Assembly (NCBI RefSeq): GCF_052055585.1
Contig: NZ_CP170485.1
Location: 1,984,001-2,048,000 of the forward strand
Direction: 5' to 3'
DNA from: Oceanicaulis sp052055585
GTDB lineage: Bacteria; Pseudomonadota; Alphaproteobacteria; Caulobacterales; Maricaulaceae
DNA: 64,000 bases
Positions 51,906 through 60,142 of the stretch are shown one piece after another. Position 1 is the first letter of the stretch. Every line of letters begins with the position of its first letter. The notes below the pieces were generated by a model. It did no database searches. It had not been told where the DNA came from and worked only from the letters and a program-made list of their open reading frames with translations. A program made the translations under genes and the position numbers.

Positions 51906-52574
51906 TTAAGGATAGAGCCGGCTGACCGACCATGTTTCACGCGAATGTGTCCGTTCGAACACCATCCGGTCGTGCAGACGGAAGGCGCGATCGCGCCAGA
52001 ATTCGATCCGGTGCGGGTCCAGACGGTAGCCGGTCCAGTTCTCCGGCCGCGGAATATCGCCGATATTGAACTTCGCGGCGTATTGGGCGACGCGCTTTTC
52101 CAGCGCGAACCGGCTTTCCAGCTCATGCGATTGCTTGGACGCCCAGGCCCCGATCCGGCTGTCACGGGCGCGAGACTTGAAATAGGCGTCCGCCTCTTCG
52201 CTGCTGACCTGGCTGATCGGGCCGCGAATGCGGATCTGGCGGCGCAGGCTCTTCCAGTGAAAACACATGGCCGCATTGGGATTGGCCGCCAGCTGCTGGC
52301 CCTTGTTGCTGTCGGTATTGGTGTAGAAAACGAAGCCGCGCGCATCAAAGCCCTTCAGAAGCACCATGCGCACATCCGGCAGGCCGTCCGCGTCCGCCGT
52401 GGCCACCGCAACCGCATTGGGGTCATTGGGCTCTTTGGCCTTCGCATCCTCAAGCCAGTGCTCAAAAAGGGCGAACGGGTCCTCGCGCGCAAAGATGTCT
52501 TCGGGCGGGTTCGTCTCGGACTGTTCATAGTCGCTCTGGCTGGGACTGGGCGGGATAACGGGCTTGTCGCTCAT
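51906..52574 (-). CDS. pdxH: pyridoxamine 5'-phosphate oxidase
   Basis: FMN enzyme that makes pyridoxal 5'-phosphate from pyridoxine or pyridoxamine phosphate. The 222-residue product has the standard landmarks: MVLLKGFDARGFVFYTNTDS, KGQQLAANPNAAMCFHWKSL, RQIRIRGPISQVS, and a C-terminal PdxH end with RLDPHRIEFWRD, RLHDRMVF and RLYP. The longest frame reaches 52778, but ATG at 52574 with AGGAG eight bases away is normal. Divergent from the J-domain gene; the 100 bp between them hold both promoters. Confidence 0.95.
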   Translation of the reverse strand: MSDKPVIPPSPSQSDYEQSETNPPEDIFAREDPFALFEHWLEDAKAKEPNDPNAVAVATADADGLPDVRMVLLKGFDARGFVFYTNTDSNKGQQLAANPNAAMCFHWKSLRRQIRIRGPISQVSSEEADAYFKSRARDSRIGAWASKQSHELESRFALEKRVAQYAAKFNIGDIPRPENWTGYRLDPHRIEFWRDRAFRLHDRMVFERTHSRETWSVSRLYP

Positions 52575-52674
52575 AGGACGGCTCCTGTGGCCCCCAAGAA
52601 ATGATGGCTCTGAGTTAGTCGCATCCTCGGGAAGGTCAACGATTCGACAATAAAAGCCGTTTAATATGTGCACC

Positions 52675-53256
52675 ATGAGTGAGCCGCACGAAGCGATAGT
52701 CAAAGCGTACAAGGTGTTCGGCCTTGAAGGCGACGAGGATTTCTCCGTCGTCCGTGACCGCTTTCGCACCGTGATCAAGGATGTTCACCCTGACACCGCC
52801 GCCTCCAGCGACGCCAAGACGGTGGCCAAGCTCCAGCGCATGCTGAAGGCGTATGAAGTGCTGCGCCGCTTCGCACCGCGCCGGCACGACATCACCATCA
52901 CGCCTGAAGAAGCGCGCAAGGGCGGCATCCGCACCATCAAGATTCAGGACCGCGAGGCCATGATCCGCGTGCCGGTGGCGGTGAAGAACGGCACCGTCGT
53001 GGTGCCCATCGGGGACCCGCTCTGGCGCGTGCACATCAAGGTGCAGGACGTGATGGTGGACGCCGACCTCAACCAGCAGGGCGAAGCCGAGCTCAAGCGC
53101 CTGGCCGCCATGAAACAGAAGTTCGAGGACACCAAGGTTGAGGAAGACGCCGAGGCGCACACCAACCTTCTCAAGGCTTTCTGCGAGCGCTTTGTGAAAG
53201 CCTCGCCCGCCGCCCGCTTCGCCAAATGGGTTCGCGGCGGCAGCAACGCGGCGTGA
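52675..53256 (+). CDS. J-domain co-chaperone
   Basis: A 193-residue protein with an N-terminal J domain (about 5-65). The HPD motif that stimulates Hsp70 ATPase is at 38-40 (DVHPDTA). The C-terminal part has a short beta domain (NGTVVVPIGDPLWRVHIKV) and a basic helical tail. There is no Gly/Phe region or zinc finger, so it is not a full DnaJ. This type is common in Alphaproteobacteria. The frame includes an earlier ATG at 52666. aroC follows after 62 bases. Confidence 0.88.
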   Translation: MSEPHEAIVKAYKVFGLEGDEDFSVVRDRFRTVIKDVHPDTAASSDAKTVAKLQRMLKAYEVLRRFAPRRHDITITPEEARKGGIRTIKIQDREAMIRVPVAVKNGTVVVPIGDPLWRVHIKVQDVMVDADLNQQGEAELKRLAAMKQKFEDTKVEEDAEAHTNLLKAFCERFVKASPAARFAKWVRGGSNAA

Positions 53257-53318
53257 CGCCTGCGCAAAGCCTCTCTAGAGTGCTGCGCCTGTAACGAATT
53301 CTGCCTGGCGTCTGTTCA

Positions 53319-54407
53319 ATGTCCCACAATAGCTTCGGTCATCTGTTCCGCTTCACCACCTGGGGCGAAAGCCACGGGCCCGCGCTCGGCTGCGTCATTG
53401 ACGGTTGCCCCGCCGGGATCAAGCTGACCGAAGCCGATATTCAGCCCTGGCTGGACCTGCGCAAGCCCGGCACCTCGCGCCATGTCACCCAGCGCCGCGA
53501 AGCCGATGAGGTGAAGATCCTCTCTGGCGTGTTCGAGGATGAGCGCACGGACGGTCAGGTCACGACAGGCGCACCCATTTCGCTGATGATCGAGAATACC
53601 GACCAGCGCTCGAAAGACTATTCCGACATTCGCGACAAATGGCGTCCCGGCCACGCCGATTACGCCTATGACGTCAAATATGGCGTGCGCGATTATCGCG
53701 GCGGCGGGCGCTCGTCGGCGCGTGAAACCGCCGCCCGTGTCGCCGCGGGCGCCGTCGCCCGAAAGGTGCTGGGTGATGAGATCACGATCCGCGCCGCCCT
53801 CGTCCAGATTGGCGACCGCAAGATCGACCGCGCCCGCTGGGACTGGGATCAGGTCCGCGAGAACGATTTCTTTTGCCCCGATGCCGAGACCGCCAAGCTC
53901 TGGGAAACCGATATGGACCAGATCCGCAAGGATGGCAGCTCGGTCGGCGCCCTGATTGAAGTGGTCTGCTCGAACGTGCCCGCAGGCTGGGGCGCGCCGG
54001 TCTATGGCAAGCTCGATGCGGACATGGCGAGCGCCATGATGTCGATCAACGCCGCCAAGGCCGTCGAGATCGGTGCGGGGCTCGAGGCCGCCGCCCTGCG
54101 CGGCGAAGACGCCGCCGACCAGATGCGCCTCGGGCCCGATGGTCAGCCGCACTTCCTGTCCAACAATAATGGCGGGGTTCTGGGCGGCATCTCCACGGGT
54201 CAGGAACTGGTGATCCGCGTCGCGATCAAACCCACCTCCTCGATCCGCATTCCGCGCCAGACCCTGACGAAAGACCTGCAGGAAACCGAAGTGGTCACCA
54301 AGGGCCGCCACGACCCTTGTGTCGGCATTCGCGGCGTCCCCGTCGCCGAAGCCATGGCCGCCCTGGTGCTCGCCGATCACAAGCTCCGCGCAGCGGCGTA
54401 TCGGTAA
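53319..54407 (+). CDS. aroC: chorismate synthase
   Basis: Catalyses the last step of the shikimate pathway, 5-enolpyruvylshikimate 3-phosphate to chorismate, with reduced FMN. The 362-residue protein has all three signatures: FRFTTWGESHGPALGCVIDG at the start, GGGRSSARETAARVAAGAVA at about 127-147, and the C-terminal KGRHDPCVGIRGVPVAEAMA. Length normal. It is alone without other aro genes. Palindromic repeats follow downstream. Confidence 0.97.
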   Translation: MSHNSFGHLFRFTTWGESHGPALGCVIDGCPAGIKLTEADIQPWLDLRKPGTSRHVTQRREADEVKILSGVFEDERTDGQVTTGAPISLMIENTDQRSKDYSDIRDKWRPGHADYAYDVKYGVRDYRGGGRSSARETAARVAAGAVARKVLGDEITIRAALVQIGDRKIDRARWDWDQVRENDFFCPDAETAKLWETDMDQIRKDGSSVGALIEVVCSNVPAGWGAPVYGKLDADMASAMMSINAAKAVEIGAGLEAAALRGEDAADQMRLGPDGQPHFLSNNNGGVLGGISTGQELVIRVAIKPTSSIRIPRQTLTKDLQETEVVTKGRHDPCVGIRGVPVAEAMAALVLADHKLRAAAYR

Positions 54408-54422
54408 GACTTACAACACGCC

Positions 54423-54516
54423 CTCTTTCCCGGCGAAGGCCGGGATCCAGAGATCATCAAATGCTGCGGGTCCGGCTCTGGGCCCCGGCCTTCGCCGGGG
54501 AAGAGGAAGTTTCTAT
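54423..54516. repeat. palindromic intergenic repeat (REP-like), first block
   Basis: Inverted arms CTCTTTCCCGGCGAAGGCC and GGCCTTCGCCGGGGAAGAG enclose a smaller hairpin. The arms pair almost perfectly, so a long stem-loop is expected. It lies after aroC. Confidence 0.75.
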
Positions 54517-54529
54517 TGCCTGTCATCCC

Positions 54530-54669
54530 CCGCTTCATGCGGGGGATCCATTCCGGTTGGCGCGATCACAGGTCACGGCATGGATTCACCGGATGAACCG
54601 GTGAATGACAGTTTGAGAGAACTGAGAGCCCCCATCGTCACCCCGGACGCCGTAGCTGGCCCGGGATGA
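54530..54669. repeat. palindromic intergenic repeats, second and third blocks
   Basis: A second unit, TGTCATCCCCCGCTTCATGC to CCGGTGAATGACA (54530-54610), and a third, GTCACCCCGGAC to CCCGGGATGAC (54637-54669), are seen. They share GTCAYCCC and GGGATGAC ends with the element at 5162-5260. The cluster fills the gap between aroC and the minus-strand lipoprotein gene. Confidence 0.7.
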
Positions 54670-54686
54670 CGGGAAGCGTGATGCGC

Positions 54687-55097
54687 TTACGTCCCTTGAG
54701 ACAGGCGACACGAGATATGGTCGTGCATGTCCCAGTCAAATCTGATCCCGGCTCCCGGGTTCGAGTTCATATAGCCGTCAGAAAGCGCCAAATCGAGCTT
54801 CTGCAAGTCAGAGGGCAGAACCCTGTCAGCGATCACGCACTCAAAACTGATGGTCTCGGCCATTTCATTGATGAGCACGCCGCCGGACAGACAGGTTTCA
54901 ATTGGCAAATGCAGGGTCGCGCTGCCATGGCCATATCGCGTCAGCTCGAGAAAGAGCTCTGAATAGCCCGCAGCACCGCCTCCACGTTCCAGAGATATGC
55001 TCGCACTCAACGCCTGATTGCTGTCAGTACAGGAACTGACCCTCTCGCCGCACGCGGGCAGGAACAGCAGCAGGGAAAAGAGGGCGACGCGCCTCAT
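54687..55097 (-). CDS. small lipoprotein of unknown function
   Basis: A 136-residue putative lipoprotein: signal with lipobox LPAC (MRRVALFSLLLFLPACGE) and four more cysteines (SSC, ETC, FEC, HISC) that may form disulfides. A beta-rich body follows. Not recognised. ATG at 55097 is preferred over the longer frame to 55145. It follows the RNA methyltransferase gene by two bases on the same strand. Confidence 0.65.
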   Translation of the reverse strand: MRRVALFSLLLFLPACGERVSSCTDSNQALSASISLERGGGAAGYSELFLELTRYGHGSATLHLPIETCLSGGVLINEMAETISFECVIADRVLPSDLQKLDLALSDGYMNSNPGAGIRFDWDMHDHISCRLSQGT

Positions 55098-55099
55098 CC

Positions 55100-56377
55100 C
55101 TACCGTCTCCGGAACACCGCCACCGACTCCACATGGCCGGTCCATTTGAACTGATCGACCGGAGTGACGGGCCCCATCTTGTAGCCGCCCTCGATCAGGA
55201 TGGCGGCATCGCGGGCGAAGGTGGCCGGGTTACACGAGATCGAGACGATCACCGGCACCATGCTGTCAGACAGGCGTTCAGCCTGGGCTTTCGCGCCCGC
55301 CCGCGGCGGGTCGATGACGACCAGCGACGTGCCTTCAAGCTCCTTGGGGGTGATCGGTTCAAGCGCCAGATCGCGCACCCGAGCATCCACGGGTTTCAGC
55401 CCCGGCGTGCGTTGGGCGGCGCGTTGCAAAGCGTGCAGCAGCCCGCTTTCCCCTTCCACGGCCAGCACCGGCATGGTCCGCGCCAGACGCAGCGCGAAGG
55501 CGCCCGCGCCCGCAAACAGGTCCGCGGCCTTGAACGGGCCCTTGCCCTCAAGGCTTTTCACCGCTTCATCCACAAAGCTCGCCAGCACCGCTTCGCCCTC
55601 GGCGGTGGCTTGCAGGAAGCCGCCGGGCGCAGGGGTGACTTTCGTATCGCCAAATTTGACGACCGGGGCCTCGAACTCGATCAGCGGGTCGCCGCCAATG
55701 GTGACGCGGGTCCAGTTATACTTGCCCGCCAGCTCCGCCCCGGCTTCACGCAGAGCCAGGCTGATCTCCTTGACGCCTTGAACGGAGACATCGAGCCCCG
55801 GTTCGCAATCGAGCACATGAATGTCGATCCGGCCCTTCTTGGGCGTCGCGACTTCAGCCAGCTTGCGCAGGCCCGGCACGGAGGCGCGCAGGCCCGGCGT
55901 TGAAACCGGGCAATCGGTGATGTCGACAATCTTGTCGCCAGCGCGTTCGGCAAAGCCGACCACCAGCTTGGCGCCGAAGCGTTGGGCGTGCAGCGTCATG
56001 CGGCGACGGCCCTCGCCATGGGCGTCCACCAGCATGCGCACCTCGGCATGGACGCCCGCTTTCTCGAGCGCATCCACTACGAGGTGGCGCTTCCACAGCT
56101 TGTAGGCGCTTTCTTCAAAATGCTGCAGCGAGCAACCGCCACAGCGTTCGGCCACCGGGCAGAAGGGCTCGACCCGATCGGGGCTGTTGCTGACCCGTTC
56201 AAGCACGCGCCCGCGCTGGCCCTGCACTTCCACCTTCGCGCCTTCGCCCGGCAGCAATCCGGGGGTGAAGACAGGGCCCGCCATGACGGCGTCCCCCCGC
56301 GCGCCGAGGCTCTCGGCGATCAGGGTTTCCACATGGACGGGTTTGGGGGCGGCTTTGCGACGTCTGTTCATGAGCAT
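55100..56377 (-). CDS. RlmD/TrmA-type 23S rRNA or tRNA (uracil-5) methyltransferase
   Basis: A class I SAM-dependent RNA methyltransferase of about 425 residues with an N-terminal TRAM-like part and an Fe-S cluster motif (CPVAERCGGCSLQHF, C-x5-C-x2-C). The Rossmann domain shows AADLFAGAGAFALRLA, VVIDPPRAGAK and the catalytic Cys in SISCNPATFA. The target base is not settled by sequence; alphaproteobacterial homologues are called RlmD-like or RlmCD-like. The start is uncertain: TTG 56407 is the longest, ATG 56377 and 56371 follow. Divergent from the Arg-rich protein gene. Confidence 0.85.
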   Translation of the reverse strand: MLMNRRRKAAPKPVHVETLIAESLGARGDAVMAGPVFTPGLLPGEGAKVEVQGQRGRVLERVSNSPDRVEPFCPVAERCGGCSLQHFEESAYKLWKRHLVVDALEKAGVHAEVRMLVDAHGEGRRRMTLHAQRFGAKLVVGFAERAGDKIVDITDCPVSTPGLRASVPGLRKLAEVATPKKGRIDIHVLDCEPGLDVSVQGVKEISLALREAGAELAGKYNWTRVTIGGDPLIEFEAPVVKFGDTKVTPAPGGFLQATAEGEAVLASFVDEAVKSLEGKGPFKAADLFAGAGAFALRLARTMPVLAVEGESGLLHALQRAAQRTPGLKPVDARVRDLALEPITPKELEGTSLVVIDPPRAGAKAQAERLSDSMVPVIVSISCNPATFARDAAILIEGGYKMGPVTPVDQFKWTGHVESVAVFRRR

Positions 56378-56536
56378 GCTGATGCCGGGCGCAGGCGATG
56401 CGGTCAAGCGCCCAGAGCAAGCCGCGCCCGGAGCCGTTTTCTGACAAACGTGTTCATGTCCGGCTCAGCTTCGGGGCTTTAGGGTTTGTTTACGTTACGG
56501 GCACGCCCCGCCACAGCACAGGAAAGGGCCATCCTC

Positions 56537-57583
56537 ATGCGCCTGAAAACCCTCGTCGCCACATGCCTGCTCTCGTCCGCTCTCGTGACGCCGGGCCTTG
56601 TGTTCGCGCCGTCCGCCTATGCCGCGGACGCCGTCATCGAAACCGTCCAGCAAGAGCGCCAGGAACGCCGGGCCGATCGTCGCGAGCAGCGACGTGAATC
56701 GCGCGGTGACCGGCGGGAAGATCGTCGCGATGCGCGGGGCGACCGTCGGGGTGAACGACGCGAAGCCCGTGGGGACCGACGCGAAGACCGGCGCGAGGGG
56801 CGCCGGGACCGGCGCGACGATGGCGGCGATCAACGCCGCCATCGTCAGCCCGATCAGCGCCCGCCCCATCAGGACCGGGAGCGGGGACGCGAGCATGACC
56901 AGCGCCGCGACGGACGCGGGCATGACGACCGGCGCGACCATCATCGCGAGTCCCGGCCCGATCACGGCCGAAACCCGCATTGGGACAATCGTCGGGACCG
57001 CCGGGATCATTTCGACCGCCGCGACCAGCGTCGCTGGGGGCATGAGGATCGCCGCGGTCATAACCGCCGCTACTCCCCGCCGCCGCGCCGGGTGATCCAT
57101 TATCATGTGGACCGCCGCCCCGATTACGGTCGCAGCTGGCGCTATCATGACAGCTATCGCCGCTATAACAGCCACCAGTTCTATTACACCGACCAGTTCT
57201 GCCGCGCCGATGGCGATGCGGTGATCGCGGGCGCGCTGATCGGCGCCCTTCTGGGCGGGGTCGCCGGTGACGGGGATGGCGGCGCGCTGCTGGCGGGCGG
57301 TCTTGTCGGCGCGGGCCTGGGCGCAGCGCTTAACGATTGTGACCGCGGCCAGTACCGTTATGGCCTTCAATCCGCCTTTGTCAGCGATCAACCCTATTAC
57401 TGGGCCAACCCCTATTCAGGCGTGCGCGGCGTTGTGCGCGCCGGGGACTGGCACCGCTGGGGGCCGCGCCAGTGCCGCTGGGGCGACGCCGAGATTTTCC
57501 TGCCCAATGGCCGGGTCACCTATGACCGCGTGCGCATGTGCCAGGACGCCTATGGTCGCTGGGAAGTGGCGCACCGCCAGTAA
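56537..57583 (+). CDS. exported Arg/Asp-rich glycine-zipper protein
   Basis: A 348-residue exported protein: signal peptide (1-31), an extremely Arg/Asp/Glu-rich low-complexity stretch (about 40-190) with RRGDRREDRR-like units, a Tyr/His-rich stretch, a glycine-zipper 2TM segment (AGALIGALLGGVAGDGDGG near 238) and a globular C-terminus with RQCRWGDAEIFLPNGRVTYD and cysteines. Envelope-associated like other glycine-zipper proteins. The DNA repeats lie at about 56660-56830. ATG at 56537 puts the signal peptide first; the frame reaches 56486. A strong terminator follows at 57701. Confidence 0.75.
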   Translation: MRLKTLVATCLLSSALVTPGLVFAPSAYAADAVIETVQQERQERRADRREQRRESRGDRREDRRDARGDRRGERREARGDRREDRREGRRDRRDDGGDQRRHRQPDQRPPHQDRERGREHDQRRDGRGHDDRRDHHRESRPDHGRNPHWDNRRDRRDHFDRRDQRRWGHEDRRGHNRRYSPPPRRVIHYHVDRRPDYGRSWRYHDSYRRYNSHQFYYTDQFCRADGDAVIAGALIGALLGGVAGDGDGGALLAGGLVGAGLGAALNDCDRGQYRYGLQSAFVSDQPYYWANPYSGVRGVVRAGDWHRWGPRQCRWGDAEIFLPNGRVTYDRVRMCQDAYGRWEVAHRQ

Positions 57584-57700
57584 TCTGGCTATAACTTTCG
57601 TGGCTTGACGCACTCTCTCGCGCCCGGCCGCTGTTCCGAACGGACGCTCTATCCGGGTCGGAACCTTCCGGCGCCTGTGGGGACAGACGCCGGGGACAGG

Positions 57701-57738
57701 AACGGGCCCGCCATGTCTTTATGGCGGGCCCGTTTTTG
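57701..57738 (+). terminator. strong Rho-independent terminator
   Basis: A perfect 14-bp stem (AACGGGCCCGCCAT with ATGGCGGGCCCGTT) with loop GTCTTT and a TTTTT tail. It lies 118 bases after the stop of the Arg-rich protein gene. Another small stem (CCGGCG...CGCCGG at 57669-57694) precedes it. Confidence 0.93.
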
Positions 57739-57863
57739 TCTCCCCGCATCACACCATCACGCAATCGCCCCAAACCGTTCATCCTGGGCTCATGGCGACT
57801 GGCTTAAGGTTTGCGTAACGTCAGACACCGGCGCCAGATCGCGCCAGAACTGGAGGGTCCAAC

Positions 57864-58661
57864 ATGATCCGTTCGCGTTTCGCCATTTCCGCCCTGACGG
57901 GCGCCGCCCTGCTGCTGCCGCTCGCCGCCGCCGGCGCGCAGGCGCAGACCTATCGCTCCTATTCCGCTCAACAGCCCCAGACCACGCAAAGCTATGAGCA
58001 ATGCGTCGCCGCCCAGCGCAACCGCCAGGTCGCCGGCGCGGTTCTGGGCGGGGTTCTGGGCGCCGTGGTCGGCGCGGAGATCCATGACGACCGCCAGGAC
58101 CGGGACCGCGAGCGTCACTACAATGACCGCAACCGTCACCGCGACCATTACGGACGGGGCTCACGCCGGGGCGACCGCTATGATCGCCGGGGCCGGGGTC
58201 GCTATGAGGAAGACGGCAATGATGGCGCGGTTCTGGCCGGCGCCGGCATTGGCGCCCTCGCCGGCGCCGCCGTCGCGGGCCGCTCCAATGGCTGCGAGCA
58301 TCTGCGCAATACCGGCTATGGCTATGACAATGGCTACGGCAATAGCGGGTATTCCAACAGCGGTTACGACAATGGCTATGGCTATGACGACGGATATGGC
58401 CAGCAAGGCTATTCCTATCCGTCTTCCAACTCCGGCGAGCTTCTGGGCGGGGAAAGCTATGGCTATGACGAGCCGGCCCAGCCCTATCAGAACCAGCCCT
58501 ACCAGCCGCAAACCCAACCGGGCTATGACAGCCGCACCTATACCGCCAGCGCCAGCGCGCCCCGCGCAAACGCTTGCCGGAACATGCAATCGGGCAATGG
58601 GTCGGTGACCTGGATGTGTCAGGGTACGGATGGCGTCTGGCGCCCCGCCGGAACCTACTGA
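57864..58661 (+). CDS. exported glycine-zipper protein with Tyr/Gly repeats
   Basis: A 265-residue exported protein: signal peptide (to about 29, AAAGAQA), a first glycine zipper (AGAVLGGVLGAVVGAEI), an Arg/Asp-rich stretch, a second zipper (AVLAGAGIGALAGAAVAG), then Tyr/Gly/Asp repeats (GYGYDNGYGNSGYSNSGYD) and a short C-terminal domain with two cysteines (CRNMQSGNGSVTWMCQG). It is like the previous protein in composition and organisation. The start has GGAGGG. Converges on tlyA with five bases between. Confidence 0.8.
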   Translation: MIRSRFAISALTGAALLLPLAAAGAQAQTYRSYSAQQPQTTQSYEQCVAAQRNRQVAGAVLGGVLGAVVGAEIHDDRQDRDRERHYNDRNRHRDHYGRGSRRGDRYDRRGRGRYEEDGNDGAVLAGAGIGALAGAAVAGRSNGCEHLRNTGYGYDNGYGNSGYSNSGYDNGYGYDDGYGQQGYSYPSSNSGELLGGESYGYDEPAQPYQNQPYQPQTQPGYDSRTYTASASAPRANACRNMQSGNGSVTWMCQGTDGVWRPAGTY

Positions 58662-58666
58662 TCCGT

Positions 58667-59392
58667 TCAGGCCTTGCGGCCGTAAAACAGATATTCGCGG
58701 TTCCCGTCCCCTCCCCGGATCGGACTGCAGGTCTCCCTTTGGACCGGGATCAACGCCCGCGCAAAGAAAGCGCGGGCGTTTTCCTTTGCGCGCTCCACCG
58801 CCACTTCATCCTTCACGACCCCGCCCTTGCCGACAAATTTCGGCCCGACCTCGAACTGGGGTTTGAAGAGCGCGATCATTTCGCCCGCCTCCGCCAACAG
58901 CTCCAGTGGACGGGTGAGCACTTTCTCAAGGCTGATGAAGCTGGCGTCGCAGACCACAAGATCCGGCGCGGCGCCGCCGATCTGATCCAGCGTCAGCGTG
59001 CGCGCATCGGTGGCTTCCAGGCTGAGCACGCGCGGGTCCGCCCTGAGCGCCGGCGCCAGCTGATCCCGGCCCACATCGACTGCAATGACCCTGGCTGCGC
59101 CCCGTTCCAGAAGGACTTCGGTGAACCCGCCCGTGCTGGCGCCGACATCAAGACAGACTTTGCCCGCCGGATCGACGCCAAACACATCAAGCCCCTCCAC
59201 CAGCTTCAATGCTGCGCGACTGACATAGGGGTGAGCCGCCTCGGCAATGACTTCGGCTCCGTCGGCTATGGTCTGGGAGGGTTTTGTCAGGGCGACGCCA
59301 TTGACCACCACCTTGCCCGCCGCGATTGCAGCCTGGGCCTTCGCGCGGGTGTCAAAATGGCCGTGCTTCACAAGGTATTTGTCTGCGCGCAT
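58667..59392 (-). CDS. tlyA: TlyA-family RNA 2'-O-methyltransferase
   Basis: A 241-residue protein with an S4 RNA-binding domain (1-65: MRADKYLVKHGHFDTRAKAQ) and an FtsJ-type methyltransferase domain (KVCLDVGASTGGFTEVLLER, then VDVGRDQLAPALRADPR, FISLEKVLTRPLEL and LFKPQFEVG). TlyA methylates 16S and/or 23S rRNA ribose; in some species it is linked to hemolysin activity. The chosen start is ATG at 59392; the frame reaches 59446. Divergent from the TetR gene. Confidence 0.92.
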   Translation of the reverse strand: MRADKYLVKHGHFDTRAKAQAAIAAGKVVVNGVALTKPSQTIADGAEVIAEAAHPYVSRAALKLVEGLDVFGVDPAGKVCLDVGASTGGFTEVLLERGAARVIAVDVGRDQLAPALRADPRVLSLEATDARTLTLDQIGGAAPDLVVCDASFISLEKVLTRPLELLAEAGEMIALFKPQFEVGPKFVGKGGVVKDEVAVERAKENARAFFARALIPVQRETCSPIRGGDGNREYLFYGRKA

Positions 59393-59459
59393 TCCCGTCC
59401 TCGCCTTCAGGGCGCTGCTTGTATCCACCCCCGACTGAAAAACCAAATCCCCGATTGAG

Positions 59460-59471
59460 TGACCGCAGTCA
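59460..59471. promoter_or_regulatory. operator-like palindrome upstream of the TetR gene
   Basis: TGACCGCAGTCA is an inverted repeat of TGAC and GTCA with four central bases, 23 bases before the TetR start. The same layout recurs at 60116-60127 ahead of the S41 peptidase gene. Both are followed by a TTTT run. Proposed as the binding site of the TetR protein. Confidence 0.5.
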
Positions 59472-59493
59472 TGTTTTCTGGCAGAGTCTGAGC

Positions 59494-60081
59494 ATGACCG
59501 GATTACGAGACGCCAAAAAAGCCCGGGTGCGCGAGGCGCTTTATGAGGCCGCCCTCGAGCAGTTTCGCGCGTCTGGCTATGAAGACGCCTCCATCGCCGA
59601 TATCTGCAAGGCGGCGGGCGTGGCCAAGGGCACCTTCTTCAACCACTTCCCCACCAAGTCGCACATTCTGGCGGACTGGTATGATCAGGCGATGCAGAGC
59701 GCTGATCTGAGATCGAGCGCCACCCCTGACCAGACGCTGCTCGACGCCTTGCTGCTGGTGGCGCACAACGCCGTCACCCTTGCCGGTCTCGATCCCGTGC
59801 TCTGGCGCGCCAAGCACGCCTATGCGCCCCAGTCAGACGATATCCAGCGCACCGAACGCGAAACCGATGACCGCGTCCATACCCGGATCACGGCCCGTAT
59901 TCGCGCCGCGCAGGAGCACGGTGAAGTCCGGGCGGACGTTGAGGCTGACGCCCTGTCGGCGCTCTATGTCTCCACGGTCACCGGCGTGATCCGCCAATGG
60001 CTGAACACGGGTGAGAGCTTTGACCTGAAGGACACGCTGGAGGATCGAATCCGGACGATCCTGAAGCTCGCCAACGCCTGA
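59494..60081 (+). CDS. TetR-family transcriptional regulator
   Basis: A 195-residue repressor-type protein. The N-terminal helix-turn-helix is canonical: AALEQFRASGYEDASIADIC, KAAGVAKGTFFNHFPTKSH. The C-terminal ligand domain is divergent, as usual. The longest frame (59326) starts inside tlyA; ATG at 59494 is the normal start. Palindromes before its own gene and before the next gene suggest self-control and control of the S41 peptidase gene at 60143. Confidence 0.9.
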   Translation: MTGLRDAKKARVREALYEAALEQFRASGYEDASIADICKAAGVAKGTFFNHFPTKSHILADWYDQAMQSADLRSSATPDQTLLDALLLVAHNAVTLAGLDPVLWRAKHAYAPQSDDIQRTERETDDRVHTRITARIRAAQEHGEVRADVEADALSALYVSTVTGVIRQWLNTGESFDLKDTLEDRIRTILKLANA

Positions 60082-60115
60082 GCGCTTGACTTTAAGCTCG
60101 CCTGGACTCAAAAGA

Positions 60116-60127
60116 TGACCGTGGTCA
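60116..60127. promoter_or_regulatory. operator-like palindrome upstream of the S41 peptidase gene
   Basis: TGACCGTGGTCA is an inverted repeat of TGACC and GGTCA, extended by AAAAG on the left and CTTTT on the right. It lies 15 bases before the peptidase ATG. It matches the 59460-59471 site (TGACCG-NN-GTCA), supporting a shared TetR operator. Confidence 0.5.
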
Positions 60128-60142
60128 CTTTTGGGGTTTCAC

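Noticed and set aside
56660..56830. possible CRISPR-like or tandem repeat array
   Set aside because: The units are short, imperfect and in coding phase for RRGDRRED-type repeats. There are no spacers of constant length, so this is coding low complexity.
56495..57391. 298-codon minus-strand frame opposite the Arg-rich protein gene
   Set aside because: Made of Ala, Ile, Val and Met runs that mirror the Arg/Asp repeats on the other strand. The plus frame has a signal peptide, a glycine zipper and a terminator after it.
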